Shown here: in pieces, positions 7,334-13,536 of the stretch
How the letters are laid out: each line of letters opens with the position of its first letter
Numbering within the stretch: the first letter of the stretch is position 1
DNA from: an uncultured Bacteroidia bacterium
GTDB lineage: Bacteria > Bacteroidota > Bacteroidia > Bacteroidales > Prolixibacteraceae
Assembly: GCA_903859795.1 (NCBI GenBank)
Contig: CAIOOC010000883.1
Location: 1-13,536 of the forward strand
Length of the DNA stretch: 13,536 nucleotides
Reading direction: 5' to 3'
Program-made: the position numbers and the translations under genes
Notes under the pieces: model-generated
Told to the model about the DNA's origin: nothing
Databases searched by the model: none
What the model saw: the letters and a program-made list of their open reading frames with translations, nothing else

Positions 7334-8384
7334 ACATGATTTTTTTCCAATTGGTGATGATGATCCCTTTATCTTTGAAGTATTTGATAACTATCGGATC
7401 TGCGAATAATTCAGCTTCCCATCCGCGTTGCTGCCATGTTCCGGTGATTGTTTTCATATTTTCTGTAGGCACCGAAGGGTGAAAGATAATTTCGGTCAAA
7501 CCTTCCCTTAACGATTCCACGAGTTTGAAAAAGTTAGCCCGTTTCTCATCATAGGTTTTTCCTTCACCAACACTTGTGAAATTATCCAATCTTGGCATAT
7601 TGTAATCGCTTACGGATTTGATCACATCGTCATTTACCGGGTAGCCCATTTGCTTGAATTTTTCTGCAACATCAGGATAAGTGAGGTCGATAACATTTGC
7701 CGGGATATGATATTCCTGGGCAACTTTAAAGAATGCCTTTACATAGTCAGGTCTGCCGTAAAGAGTTCCCATATGTGTATCAATATGGCTTGGGCGGTAT
7801 CCCATTTTAATCGATTTTTCGATTTGGGCGCGAATCTCAGTTTCTACCTCTGCAGCAGATGCATGCATGGCAACATCGGGTACTTCATGCCACAGTTTGC
7901 CTTCAGGATCGATTAATCCGGGCACTTTTGCAGGATCGGAAACCGGTCCCCAGCGATAATTTGACCATTCACTTGTAAGTGTCAGATGAAGACCAATATC
8001 CTCAGCCGGGTGCCCTTTGGCCCATTCAATCATCGCTACTGCATTTGGACAAGGCATCATTACTGCAGCGGAATGGAGAAATCCCTTTCCGATGTAATTT
8101 TGAGTTGCGGTGTTTGCTTCCGGGCACATACCGGCGTCGTCGATATGCAGAAGCAATACTTTTTTGCCGGCAGGGAATCCAAGTTTCTCAGCCCAGTTTT
8201 TACCTTTCAGTTCCGATTTTTCAGACTTTCCTTTTACTTCAGGGTTAAGGGTTTTGGCCGATATCTTAACAGGAAAGGCGCTAATTGCCATGGCAATGGT
8301 CATAACACCAAGGTATTTTGCAGTTCTGTCAAACAGAGGGTCTGAAAATATCTTGTTAAATAATTTAGTAATTTGATTTTTCAT
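7311..8384 (-). CDS. Exported ChbG/HpnK (YdjC-like) polysaccharide deacetylase
   Basis: 357 residues from ATG 8384. The YdjC-fold metal site is visible: HIDDAG with D82/D83, GLHLTL with H133, and HIDTHMG with H200 and H204. A further conserved His lies in IIFHPSV (H302). In ChbG the equivalent Asp and two His residues hold the divalent metal used to remove acetyl groups from N-acetylglucosamine-containing sugars. The core after the leader is of normal family length. Unlike the cytoplasmic E. coli enzyme, this one has an N-terminal extension with a hydrophobic stretch (YLGVMTIAMAISAF, 24-37) and a likely cleavage near ISA-K (44), so it should act in the periplasm or outside. It is 45 bp from the BNR gene upstream and 109 bp from the propeller-hydrolase downstream, which fits a shared operon. 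Confidence 0.88.
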   Translation of the reverse strand: MKNQITKLFNKIFSDPLFDRTAKYLGVMTIAMAISAFPVKISAKTLNPEVKGKSEKSELKGKNWAEKLGFPAGKKVLLLHIDDAGMCPEANTATQNYIGKGFLHSAAVMMPCPNAVAMIEWAKGHPAEDIGLHLTLTSEWSNYRWGPVSDPAKVPGLIDPEGKLWHEVPDVAMHASAAEVETEIRAQIEKSIKMGYRPSHIDTHMGTLYGRPDYVKAFFKVAQEYHIPANVIDLTYPDVAEKFKQMGYPVNDDVIKSVSDYNMPRLDNFTSVGEGKTYDEKRANFFKLVESLREGLTEIIFHPSVPTENMKTITGTWQQRGWEAELFADPIVIKYFKDKGIIITNWKKIMSRFEKIK

Positions 8385-8429
8385 CGTTCTAAGTTGTTGG
8401 ATATTTTATTTTGTGAATTATATCGTTGA

Positions 8430-9761
8430 TTATCTGGTGATTTTAACCGGATCGATTACAACATGCTTGATTGACTCCTGGTGTGATCCCATCGAATAGG
8501 AATAGGAGATATTTAACAGTCCGTCGGCTGTTTGGATAAGGCAAGGGTAGGAAAAGCTCCCTTTCTTTGAAGGTTCGTATTCGATAAGATCCTTCCATTT
8601 CCAGGATAAGCCTTCATCATCTGAGAGGAAAATCGAAAATCTGTAGCGGCCGTCATTACTGTCATTTCCGACAAATGCCCATTTCCCGTCTTTCAAAACG
8701 CAGAGTTCGACACTTGCCTCATTTGGAATTTCAGATTTAACAGAGGCACTCCATGATTCTCCGTTATCTTTTGAGACACTGGTTTGAACCCGCGTTGGAG
8801 AATCTCCGCTGTCGCGCATGTAGGCAACGATATCTCCATTTTTCTTAACGGCAAGTGCGGGTTGGATTGGACCGCGACCTACGATCGGAAGACCTGGCCT
8901 CCATGTGGCTCCGTCATCATCGGAAATTGCGACCATCGAAAAGTTAAGACCGTCGGAATAGAGGGGAAGGAGGATTCTTCCGCTTGCAAGTGTTATCGGG
9001 TGAATTCTCGTCATCCAGCCAATACTTCTTTTTAAAGGGTCTTTGCTCGCCTCTTTAATTAAATTGTCGTACTCGGGTGCATATCCTGCCCATCCGGCAT
9101 GAGACTCAGGCAGCTCTTTAAATCGTTTATCTACCTCTTTGACAAAATTGTCATCTGGTTTTAATAAGATGTTATCCTGCCACTCCCAGACGGGTGCTCC
9201 GTCGCCGGCAAAATTTGTCGAGGTCCGGAATCTCAGGATTGCATCTTCCCATTTATTCGCCTGAACAGCTACCCAAAAAAGAAATAATTTCCCGTTACGG
9301 TTAAGGAAGAGCACGGGGTTACAATCGGGAATTCCTTTTGTATCAGCCATCAGAAAAGGTGTACTCCAGGTTTTTAATCCTTTTTTCATCCTGGCCCCCA
9401 TGATTCGGACATCATCTGCATTCCGCTCGCCGCTCCCCTGGAACCAGGCAGCCAACAGATCGCCATCAGGCAATTTAACAATCGTGCTGCCATGGGTATG
9501 TTCATTTTGAAGCGGGAAGATAATCTCTTCGCTAACAATGGCTTTTTTCTCATTCCGGGTCTGGGCCATTCCATTAAACGTAATCATCAGAGCCCCAAAA
9601 AAATAAACCGCAAAGGTCGCAGAGAAATTACGCACGGGTGTTCGCAAAGAGTACAAAATTAATGGTTTTAACTTTGCGCACTTTGCGACTTCTTCGCGTA
9701 CTTTGTGGTTAAATGGAACTTTAAGTACATCTTTAAATAGGGGTAATAAATTGTATTTCAT
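8430..9761 (-). CDS. BNR/Asp-box propeller protein (sialidase-like), N-terminus altered by a repeat
   Basis: 443 codons from ATG 9761. The catalytic-type domain runs from about residue 78 to 443 with Asp boxes SDDDGATW (280-287), SKDNGESW (330-337) and SDDEGLSW (380-387). It shares with its neighbour HxSTI near the start (H90), DGxLAAWF, a QPAL block, an SYP-x-LIQT strand and a C-terminal IKHVVIDP. I see no (F/Y)RIP motif as in GH33, so sialidase activity should not be assumed; a propeller lyase or another glycosidase is equally possible. Residues about 17-54 are encoded by the inverted repeat at 9601-9714. A GTG at 9635-9633 inside the repeat would start a 401-residue protein with a neat signal peptide (hydrophobic FSATFAVYFFGALMITF, cleavage after NGMA-Q); the ATG at 9761 gives a long, lysine-rich extension before it. 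Either start is possible. Confidence 0.82.
   Translation of the reverse strand: MKYNLLPLFKDVLKVPFNHKVREEVAKCAKLKPLILYSLRTPVRNFSATFAVYFFGALMITFNGMAQTRNEKKAIVSEEIIFPLQNEHTHGSTIVKLPDGDLLAAWFQGSGERNADDVRIMGARMKKGLKTWSTPFLMADTKGIPDCNPVLFLNRNGKLFLFWVAVQANKWEDAILRFRTSTNFAGDGAPVWEWQDNILLKPDDNFVKEVDKRFKELPESHAGWAGYAPEYDNLIKEASKDPLKRSIGWMTRIHPITLASGRILLPLYSDGLNFSMVAISDDDGATWRPGLPIVGRGPIQPALAVKKNGDIVAYMRDSGDSPTRVQTSVSKDNGESWSASVKSEIPNEASVELCVLKDGKWAFVGNDSNDGRYRFSIFLSDDEGLSWKWKDLIEYEPSKKGSFSYPCLIQTADGLLNISYSYSMGSHQESIKHVVIDPVKITR
9601..9714. repeat. Inverted-repeat element (AACCxCAAAG type) inside the 5' end of a BNR gene
   Basis: The left arm begins AACCGCAAAGGTCGCAGAGAA at 9606. The right arm, read on the minus strand from about 9711, begins AACCACAAAGTACGCGAAGA. 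The two align without gaps at 16 of the first 21 positions, and both continue with CGCAAAG units (TCGCAAAG at 9642-9649; two more in the right arm). Short AACC(A/G)CAAAG...CGCAAAG hairpin repeats of this kind are familiar to me from intergenic regions of Bacteroidota genomes. Here the element lies inside an open reading frame and adds no stop codon. Its boundaries are estimated from where arm similarity ends. Confidence 0.7.
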
Positions 9762-9796
9762 AAATAGTATAGTTTTTAATTTCCTAAATTAGTTAT

Positions 9797-10885
9797 TTAT
9801 TCTGCCGGCCAAAGTCCGTTTACGATAGGTTTGGTTTTGATCTTTGAAGGATCGATAACCACATGTTTGATCAGTTTCCTGTTCCATGTATAGGTAATAT
9901 GGACTAATCCATCTTTGGTTTGGATAACAGCAGGGTAGGAATATTCAGCACGGACATCCGGGTCATTTTCCAATTGAACTGCACCATTCCAGTTTGTTCC
10001 ATCTTTTGAAAAACCTACACACAATACACTTCTGGATCTCCAATCAATATTTGGATCGTTGTGATTATAAATGAGAATATTGGATCCGTCTTTGAGCGTT
10101 ACCGCATCAATTCCTGAATTAGGATTTGGCAAAGCTGTTGGTTCAAACCTACTCCATGATTTACCCTTGTCGGCAGACCAAGAAGTGACAATAACCCTGC
10201 TCTTACTTCTGCACAGGATCTGGATTTTCCCATCGGGATGCAGTAGGATTGTTGGTTGGATAACCGAAATCTGTTTCCCTTCGTTCAGATCTTCGGTCCG
10301 TTTCCAGGTAAGACCCAGATCGGAAGTAGTTTCCATGTGTGCCTGCCATCCATTGTATTCGGTACTCGATGGACACAATAATTCACCGTTGGCGAGCATA
10401 GCCGGTTTATTTTTGATAGGGCCCCAGATCCCTTTTGGTAATCTTGCCGGTTTTGACCAGCTCCTGCCATTGTCGACAGAGGTGATCAGTTCGCCCCACC
10501 AATCAGAGCAGTTAGGGCCAACTTTATAAAAAAGCAGTAATCTTTTTCCTGAGTTGTAAAGAACCGGATTCCAGGTAGGAAACCTGTTTCCCTCAGGCTG
10601 AATTCCGTTTGCAACTTCCGTGGGAATCGTCCACTTTCCATTTATATTTCTGCTTGACCAGATGCCCACGTCAGGATTTCGTTCCTCGGTACCTCCGAAC
10701 CATGCAGCCACAAGTCCATCAGTAGTCTCTGCAATTGTTGAGGCGTGACAGCTCGGGAAGGCGACATCCTGGTTTTGGTAAATGAATTCAGAAGCGACAA
10801 TTGCATCAGTCCCTTTGTAGGGATTGTCTGCCAGGATACTTCCGGAGATTAGTAACGATAAAAATGGGAAAACAAGTTTTGTCAT
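9797..10885 (-). CDS. Secreted BNR/Asp-box propeller protein (sialidase-like)
   Basis: 362 residues from ATG 10885. Residues 1-19 form a signal peptide (LVFPFLSLLISGSILA, cleavage before DNPYKG). The propeller carries Asp boxes SVDNGRSW (136-143), TSDLGLTW (187-194), SADKGKSW (237-244) and a degenerate SKDGTNW (293-299). Conserved blocks are FPSCHASTI (43-51), DGLVAAWFGGTEERNPDVGI (56-75), WNPVLY (105-110), QPTILLHPDGK (210-220), the C-R-S arginine R226, and EYSYPAVIQT...IKHVVIDP (314-346). It belongs to the PF13088-like BNR group commonly annotated exo-alpha-sialidase, yet it shows no RIP motif and the Arg triad cannot be assigned with confidence. It is a paralogue of the gene 35 bp downstream, suggesting duplication followed by divergence. 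A catalytic role near H47 is possible by conservation between the pair, but that is inference. Confidence 0.85.
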   Translation of the reverse strand: MTKLVFPFLSLLISGSILADNPYKGTDAIVASEFIYQNQDVAFPSCHASTIAETTDGLVAAWFGGTEERNPDVGIWSSRNINGKWTIPTEVANGIQPEGNRFPTWNPVLYNSGKRLLLFYKVGPNCSDWWGELITSVDNGRSWSKPARLPKGIWGPIKNKPAMLANGELLCPSSTEYNGWQAHMETTSDLGLTWKRTEDLNEGKQISVIQPTILLHPDGKIQILCRSKSRVIVTSWSADKGKSWSRFEPTALPNPNSGIDAVTLKDGSNILIYNHNDPNIDWRSRSVLCVGFSKDGTNWNGAVQLENDPDVRAEYSYPAVIQTKDGLVHITYTWNRKLIKHVVIDPSKIKTKPIVNGLWPAE

Positions 10886-10964
10886 TGGTTTGTAGTAAAT
10901 GATACTTCAGATTATAATCTTTTCGTCGATTTTGCCGATGAATAAATTTGTATATACATAATTC

Positions 10965-12623
10965 TTATTTTTTTTTGATTTCCAATACCTGCCCATCCGC
11001 TATAAGTTTCAATCTGATTTTATCATATTCCAGATCAATAATATCTTTGTTATTTTCAATTGCAAGGGAAGCGACAGTTCCGGCACTCTGCCCCAGGATC
11101 ATAAAAACAGGTTCCATCCGTATCGATCCATAGGCGATATGCGAACTTGACAGTGCAACAGGTACCAGCAGATTTCCGCAATCCTCTTTTTTTGGGATAA
11201 TAGAGCCTAAATCAATCTGGTACATTGGGACCTGAACTTCAATATCCCCTTCGTTCTCTACAAAACCATCGGGTTTTATATAACGTTGGGCATTATGAGA
11301 ATCCATGTTGTACGATCCCATGCCAATCGGGTGAATGACTTTTTGTTTGCCGGTAATCTCGTTTTCGGTCAGGACAGATTGACCAATCATTCTTCTGGCT
11401 TCACGTACGTAAATCTGGTATGGCCAGTTTCCATTGTCCTTAAATTCATCTTTTGAGAGTCCCCATTGCTGCATCTGATTTCTGATTTCAGCAGGTACGC
11501 GCATGTCATTCGCTATGAAGTACAAAAGTCCTTTCTGGTAATTTTCATGTTCTGTAACAATCTCTTTTCTTCGCTCATAGCATGCTTCGGGGTAATCGTA
11601 GTTCATCCCAATGTAGTCAAAACTAAACGGACCGTGATTATTGACGTCAGTCTTTAGATTTGGAACTGGATCAAATTTCTGAAATGTCTTTCGCCAACCG
11701 GCATTGAATATCCTGATCATCAGCTCATACTTCGTTGAGTCGTACCCTTCAGGGCGCGCAAAAGGAACTCTGTTTGTTTCTACTTTTGTTAAGCAGGTCC
11801 GAAAGCAGTAGGACTGGATTTTTTGATCGCCTGATCCTCTTATTCCGGGATCTTTTGTAGAGATAAGGGGTAGGATTCCGCTCTTTGGGTCACCGGGAAT
11901 TTTATACGGGCTAATTTTTAAACCCTGGAAATCGTGATGTTTAACTGGAAGGTCACCCGTTTGCACGCCGTTCCATGACTCTCCAAAGACATTATTTGAT
12001 TCGCGCCCAACATGGTAGCTGACACCTGCAGCAGCCATAAGATCTCCTTCATAAGTTGCGTCGATATAAATTTTCCCGATGTAGATGTTTCCGGACAATG
12101 TCTTGATCGATTGTATTTTGCCGTTCTTTAAACTAACCCCGTGAGCTCTGTCAAGATATTCACCGCGAAAAATCCGAATCTTGTATTCTCTCACGAAATC
12201 TTCAAATACCTGCTCTGCTATATGCGGCTCAAAGATCCACATTGTTCGGTTTTCTCCGTCGATAGCGGGCGACCCCTGACCGACTCCACCGTAGGTATCC
12301 TTTGTCTGCCACTGCCAGGTTTCCGGTTTTTGGTAATAGTTGTAAATACGGTGGTAAAATTCGCGCGAGAGCCCGCCAATTACACCCTTATTCCCGGTGT
12401 CAGTAAAACCTAATCCCGATGATGAAAGCCCACCCAGATGTTTGTCAGGTGAGACAACTAAAACCGATTTACCCATTTTCGCAACCTGAACTGCGGCAGT
12501 GATCGCAGCCGATGTTCCTCCGTAAACGATTACATCGGCTCTCTTTTCTCCCTTACTCTGCCAACTCAAAAGAAAGAGTACTGTCGCAATCAGGATAATA
12601 GGACCGTATTTCTTTTTAAACAT
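10965..12623 (-). CDS. Exported FAD-dependent oxidoreductase (PF12831 type)
   Basis: 552 residues from ATG 12623. An N-terminal leader (KKKYGPIILIATVLFLLSW, 3-21) suggests export or membrane anchoring. The Rossmann FAD-binding segment is ADVIVYGGTSAAITAAVQVA (29-48), with a GGTSA variant of the glycine-rich loop, followed by an acid-poor VLVVSPD. Other PF12831 blocks are HLGGLSSSGLGFTDTG (62-77), YIDATYEGDLMAAAGV (186-201), QIYVREARRMIG (403-414), HPIGMGSYNMDSHNAQR (431-447), and the FAD-closing GNLLVPVALSSSHIAYGSIR (483-502) with GQSAGTVASLA (511-521). These proteins are frequent in polysaccharide clusters and are often labelled xanthan lyase or NAD(FAD)-binding protein; the physiological substrate is unknown. 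Oxidation of a sugar or a released glycan unit is a reasonable guess given its neighbours. It lies 79 bp upstream of the BNR pair, consistent with one operon. Confidence 0.87.
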   Translation of the reverse strand: MFKKKYGPIILIATVLFLLSWQSKGEKRADVIVYGGTSAAITAAVQVAKMGKSVLVVSPDKHLGGLSSSGLGFTDTGNKGVIGGLSREFYHRIYNYYQKPETWQWQTKDTYGGVGQGSPAIDGENRTMWIFEPHIAEQVFEDFVREYKIRIFRGEYLDRAHGVSLKNGKIQSIKTLSGNIYIGKIYIDATYEGDLMAAAGVSYHVGRESNNVFGESWNGVQTGDLPVKHHDFQGLKISPYKIPGDPKSGILPLISTKDPGIRGSGDQKIQSYCFRTCLTKVETNRVPFARPEGYDSTKYELMIRIFNAGWRKTFQKFDPVPNLKTDVNNHGPFSFDYIGMNYDYPEACYERRKEIVTEHENYQKGLLYFIANDMRVPAEIRNQMQQWGLSKDEFKDNGNWPYQIYVREARRMIGQSVLTENEITGKQKVIHPIGMGSYNMDSHNAQRYIKPDGFVENEGDIEVQVPMYQIDLGSIIPKKEDCGNLLVPVALSSSHIAYGSIRMEPVFMILGQSAGTVASLAIENNKDIIDLEYDKIRLKLIADGQVLEIKKK

Positions 12624-12827
12624 ACGAGTTGGATCGTTAAGTTATTTAGTATCGAACTAATAGAATACTTTATTCAAAAGAAATGCTTCGTTATGCATCA
12701 GTTGAAATCCGAAGGCATATCGAAGCATTAAACTTATCCGTAATAAAAAACGGATTTTAGTACAATTATTTCGGGATCAAATAGTGTCATGGGTCATTAA
12801 GATAAATTAAAAACCCTTTGTTATCAA
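12624..12827. other. 204-bp intergenic gap with two hairpins, no gene seen
   Basis: This is the largest gap in the window. It holds two inverted repeats (12682-12729 and 12736-12755) and AT-rich flanks. I found no ORF of note, no tRNA, and no clear Bacteroidota promoter (TTTG with TAnnTTTG) for the FAD oxidoreductase gene, although one would be expected here if the gene has its own promoter. Confidence 0.6.
12682..12729 (-). terminator. 15-bp stem-loop after the aldolase gene, terminator-like
   Basis: AATGCTTCGTTATGC (12682-12696) pairs with GCATATCGAAGCATT (12715-12729) over 15 positions with one mismatch, loop 18 nt. On the minus strand the stem is followed by TCTTTT, so it could end transcription of the aldolase gene, whose stop lies 98 nt upstream. 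It could equally be a structured leader for the FAD oxidoreductase gene. A second, shorter stem, ATCCGT (12736-12741) with ACGGAT (12750-12755), sits just before it. Confidence 0.5.
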
Positions 12828-13536
12828 TTAAATAATTCCCTTGAAATCCGCAACGTATTGCTCTATTTTCCGCTTTTCTTCTCCATCATATTTTGACAAT
12901 GGTAATGCAGCATAATCATTACAGATACCCATAGTTTTCAATACGCATTTGATGCCCCGGATATACCTTGAACTGTTTCCGGTTACTGCATAAATGGTGT
13001 TGTAAAGTTGAATGTTGATTTTCCGCAGTTCATCAATTTTTTCAAAATCACGGGCTAAAGATGCTTCATAGATATCGACGAATAATCTCGGGTAAATATT
13101 TGCTCCTCCTGCAATTGCACCATGGCCCCCTTGCAGGATTGTCTCTGGAAGAAATAATTCAGTGCCGGTTATGATGGCAAATTCAGGAATATCCCTGAAT
13201 GCATCGACCAGATTTGTCTGATAGAACATATCCCCGGAACTATCCTTAATACCTATCGCGCCAAGCTGTTGTCCGATTTTTACCGTTTCAATCTCCATAT
13301 GGAGTTTGGTATGACTTGGCATATTGTACAACAGCAGGGGCAGAGGAGATCTTGGAATAAGATTTTGGAAATAAACAATCAATTCCTCCTGCGAAATTGG
13401 CAAATAAAAGGGGGGAGCTACAACAACTGCATCTGCGCCTACCTCTTTTGAATATTCTGCAATTTCAAGGGAAGCTTCAAATGAGGTATCTGTAATTCCG
13501 ACCATTACAGGAATACGTTTGTTAGTCAGTTCGCAG
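12828..13536 (-). CDS. DHDPS/N-acetylneuraminate lyase-family aldolase (5' end outside window)
   Basis: The frame is open from the window edge to TAA at 12828, 235 complete codons; the first visible residues are CELTNKRIPVMVGITDTS. The ATG at 13505 is internal, because the upstream residues match the family. The two hallmark residues of class I aldolases of this family are present: the Tyr of LLLYNMPSHT (codon 13326-13328) and the Schiff-base Lys of GIKDSSGD (codon 13245-13247). Later motifs are ITGTELFLPETIL and GGHGAIAGGANIYPRL. Full proteins are about 300 residues, so roughly 65-70 are missing. The family makes or splits 2-keto acids (dihydrodipicolinate, N-acetylneuraminate, 2-keto-3-deoxygluconate). 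A catabolic lyase role is more likely than lysine synthesis because of the glycan-degrading neighbours, but this cannot be fixed from the fragment. It should be cytoplasmic. Confidence 0.9.
   Translation of the reverse strand, partial: CELTNKRIPVMVGITDTSFEASLEIAEYSKEVGADAVVVAPPFYLPISQEELIVYFQNLIPRSPLPLLLYNMPSHTKLHMEIETVKIGQQLGAIGIKDSSGDMFYQTNLVDAFRDIPEFAIITGTELFLPETILQGGHGAIAGGANIYPRLFVDIYEASLARDFEKIDELRKINIQLYNTIYAVTGNSSRYIRGIKCVLKTMGICNDYAALPLSKYDGEEKRKIEQYVADFKGII

Noticed and set aside
7986..8345. Plus-strand frames of 89-119 codons
   Set aside because: They are antisense to the ChbG-like gene, whose metal-site motifs are intact in the other strand; Cys/Phe/Arg-rich composition looks like a shadow.
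9386..9574. A 62-codon minus-strand frame inside the BNR gene
   Set aside because: It overlaps the BNR coding sequence in another frame and has no leader or family features.
10071..10529. A 152-codon open frame on the plus strand
   Set aside because: It lies wholly antisense to the well-supported BNR gene, with no recognisable domain; the BNR gene explains the sequence.
8430..10885. Calling the two BNR proteins true GH33 sialidases
   Set aside because: No (F/Y)RIP motif is visible and the Arg triad cannot be placed; only the Asp-box propeller fold is supported.

Overview
This AT-rich window (about 40% GC by eye) most likely comes from a Bacteroidota genome. Leader peptides end in AQ or similar, Shine-Dalgarno sequences are absent or weak, and the gene repertoire fits: DUF3500, YdeI/OmdA, DUF1801, VOC proteins and a secreted glycan-degradation cluster. 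A marine or sediment Marinilabiliales/Prolixibacteraceae-type organism is a guess from gene content, not something the sequence proves. All thirteen well-supported genes lie on the minus strand. The first (position 1) and the last (position 13536) run off the window. No tRNA, rRNA, CRISPR array, insertion sequence or phage gene was seen.

Right part in + coordinates, upstream in transcription (3722-13536): a sugar-catabolism cluster. In transcription order it encodes a DHDPS/N-acetylneuraminate-lyase-family aldolase (partial), an exported PF12831-type FAD oxidoreductase, two tandem BNR/Asp-box beta-propeller proteins that resemble sialidases but show no RIP motif, an exported ChbG/YdjC-type deacetylase, and a 1159-residue secreted protein that joins an FG-GAP/PQQ-like propeller to a DUF4091/GH123-like barrel. 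Spacings are short (35-109 bp) except for a 204-bp gap after the aldolase gene that holds two hairpins. The set looks like a pathway in which an outer-envelope glycan is deacetylated and cleaved and a keto-acid sugar is split in the cytoplasm. The substrate cannot be named from sequence; amino-sugar or uronic-acid glycans are the two candidates. No SusC/SusD pair is visible.

Left part (1-3706): a run of small soluble proteins often found together in Bacteroidota. In transcription order these are YdeI/OmdA-like, DUF1801, a small ABM-like protein, a glyoxalase-like VOC protein, a PhnB-like VOC protein and an ABM monooxygenase-like protein, followed by a secreted DUF3500 protein. A GC-rich hairpin at 2266-2299 separates two transcriptional subgroups.

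The two most unusual places are: (i) a roughly 114-bp inverted-repeat element (9601-9714) that lies in frame inside the 5' end of one BNR gene and appears to supply most of its signal peptide; and (ii) the junction at about 3706-3725, where the conserved YdeI reading frame runs straight into the TGA of the giant propeller gene without an ATG, while an ATG overlapping that TGA is out of frame.
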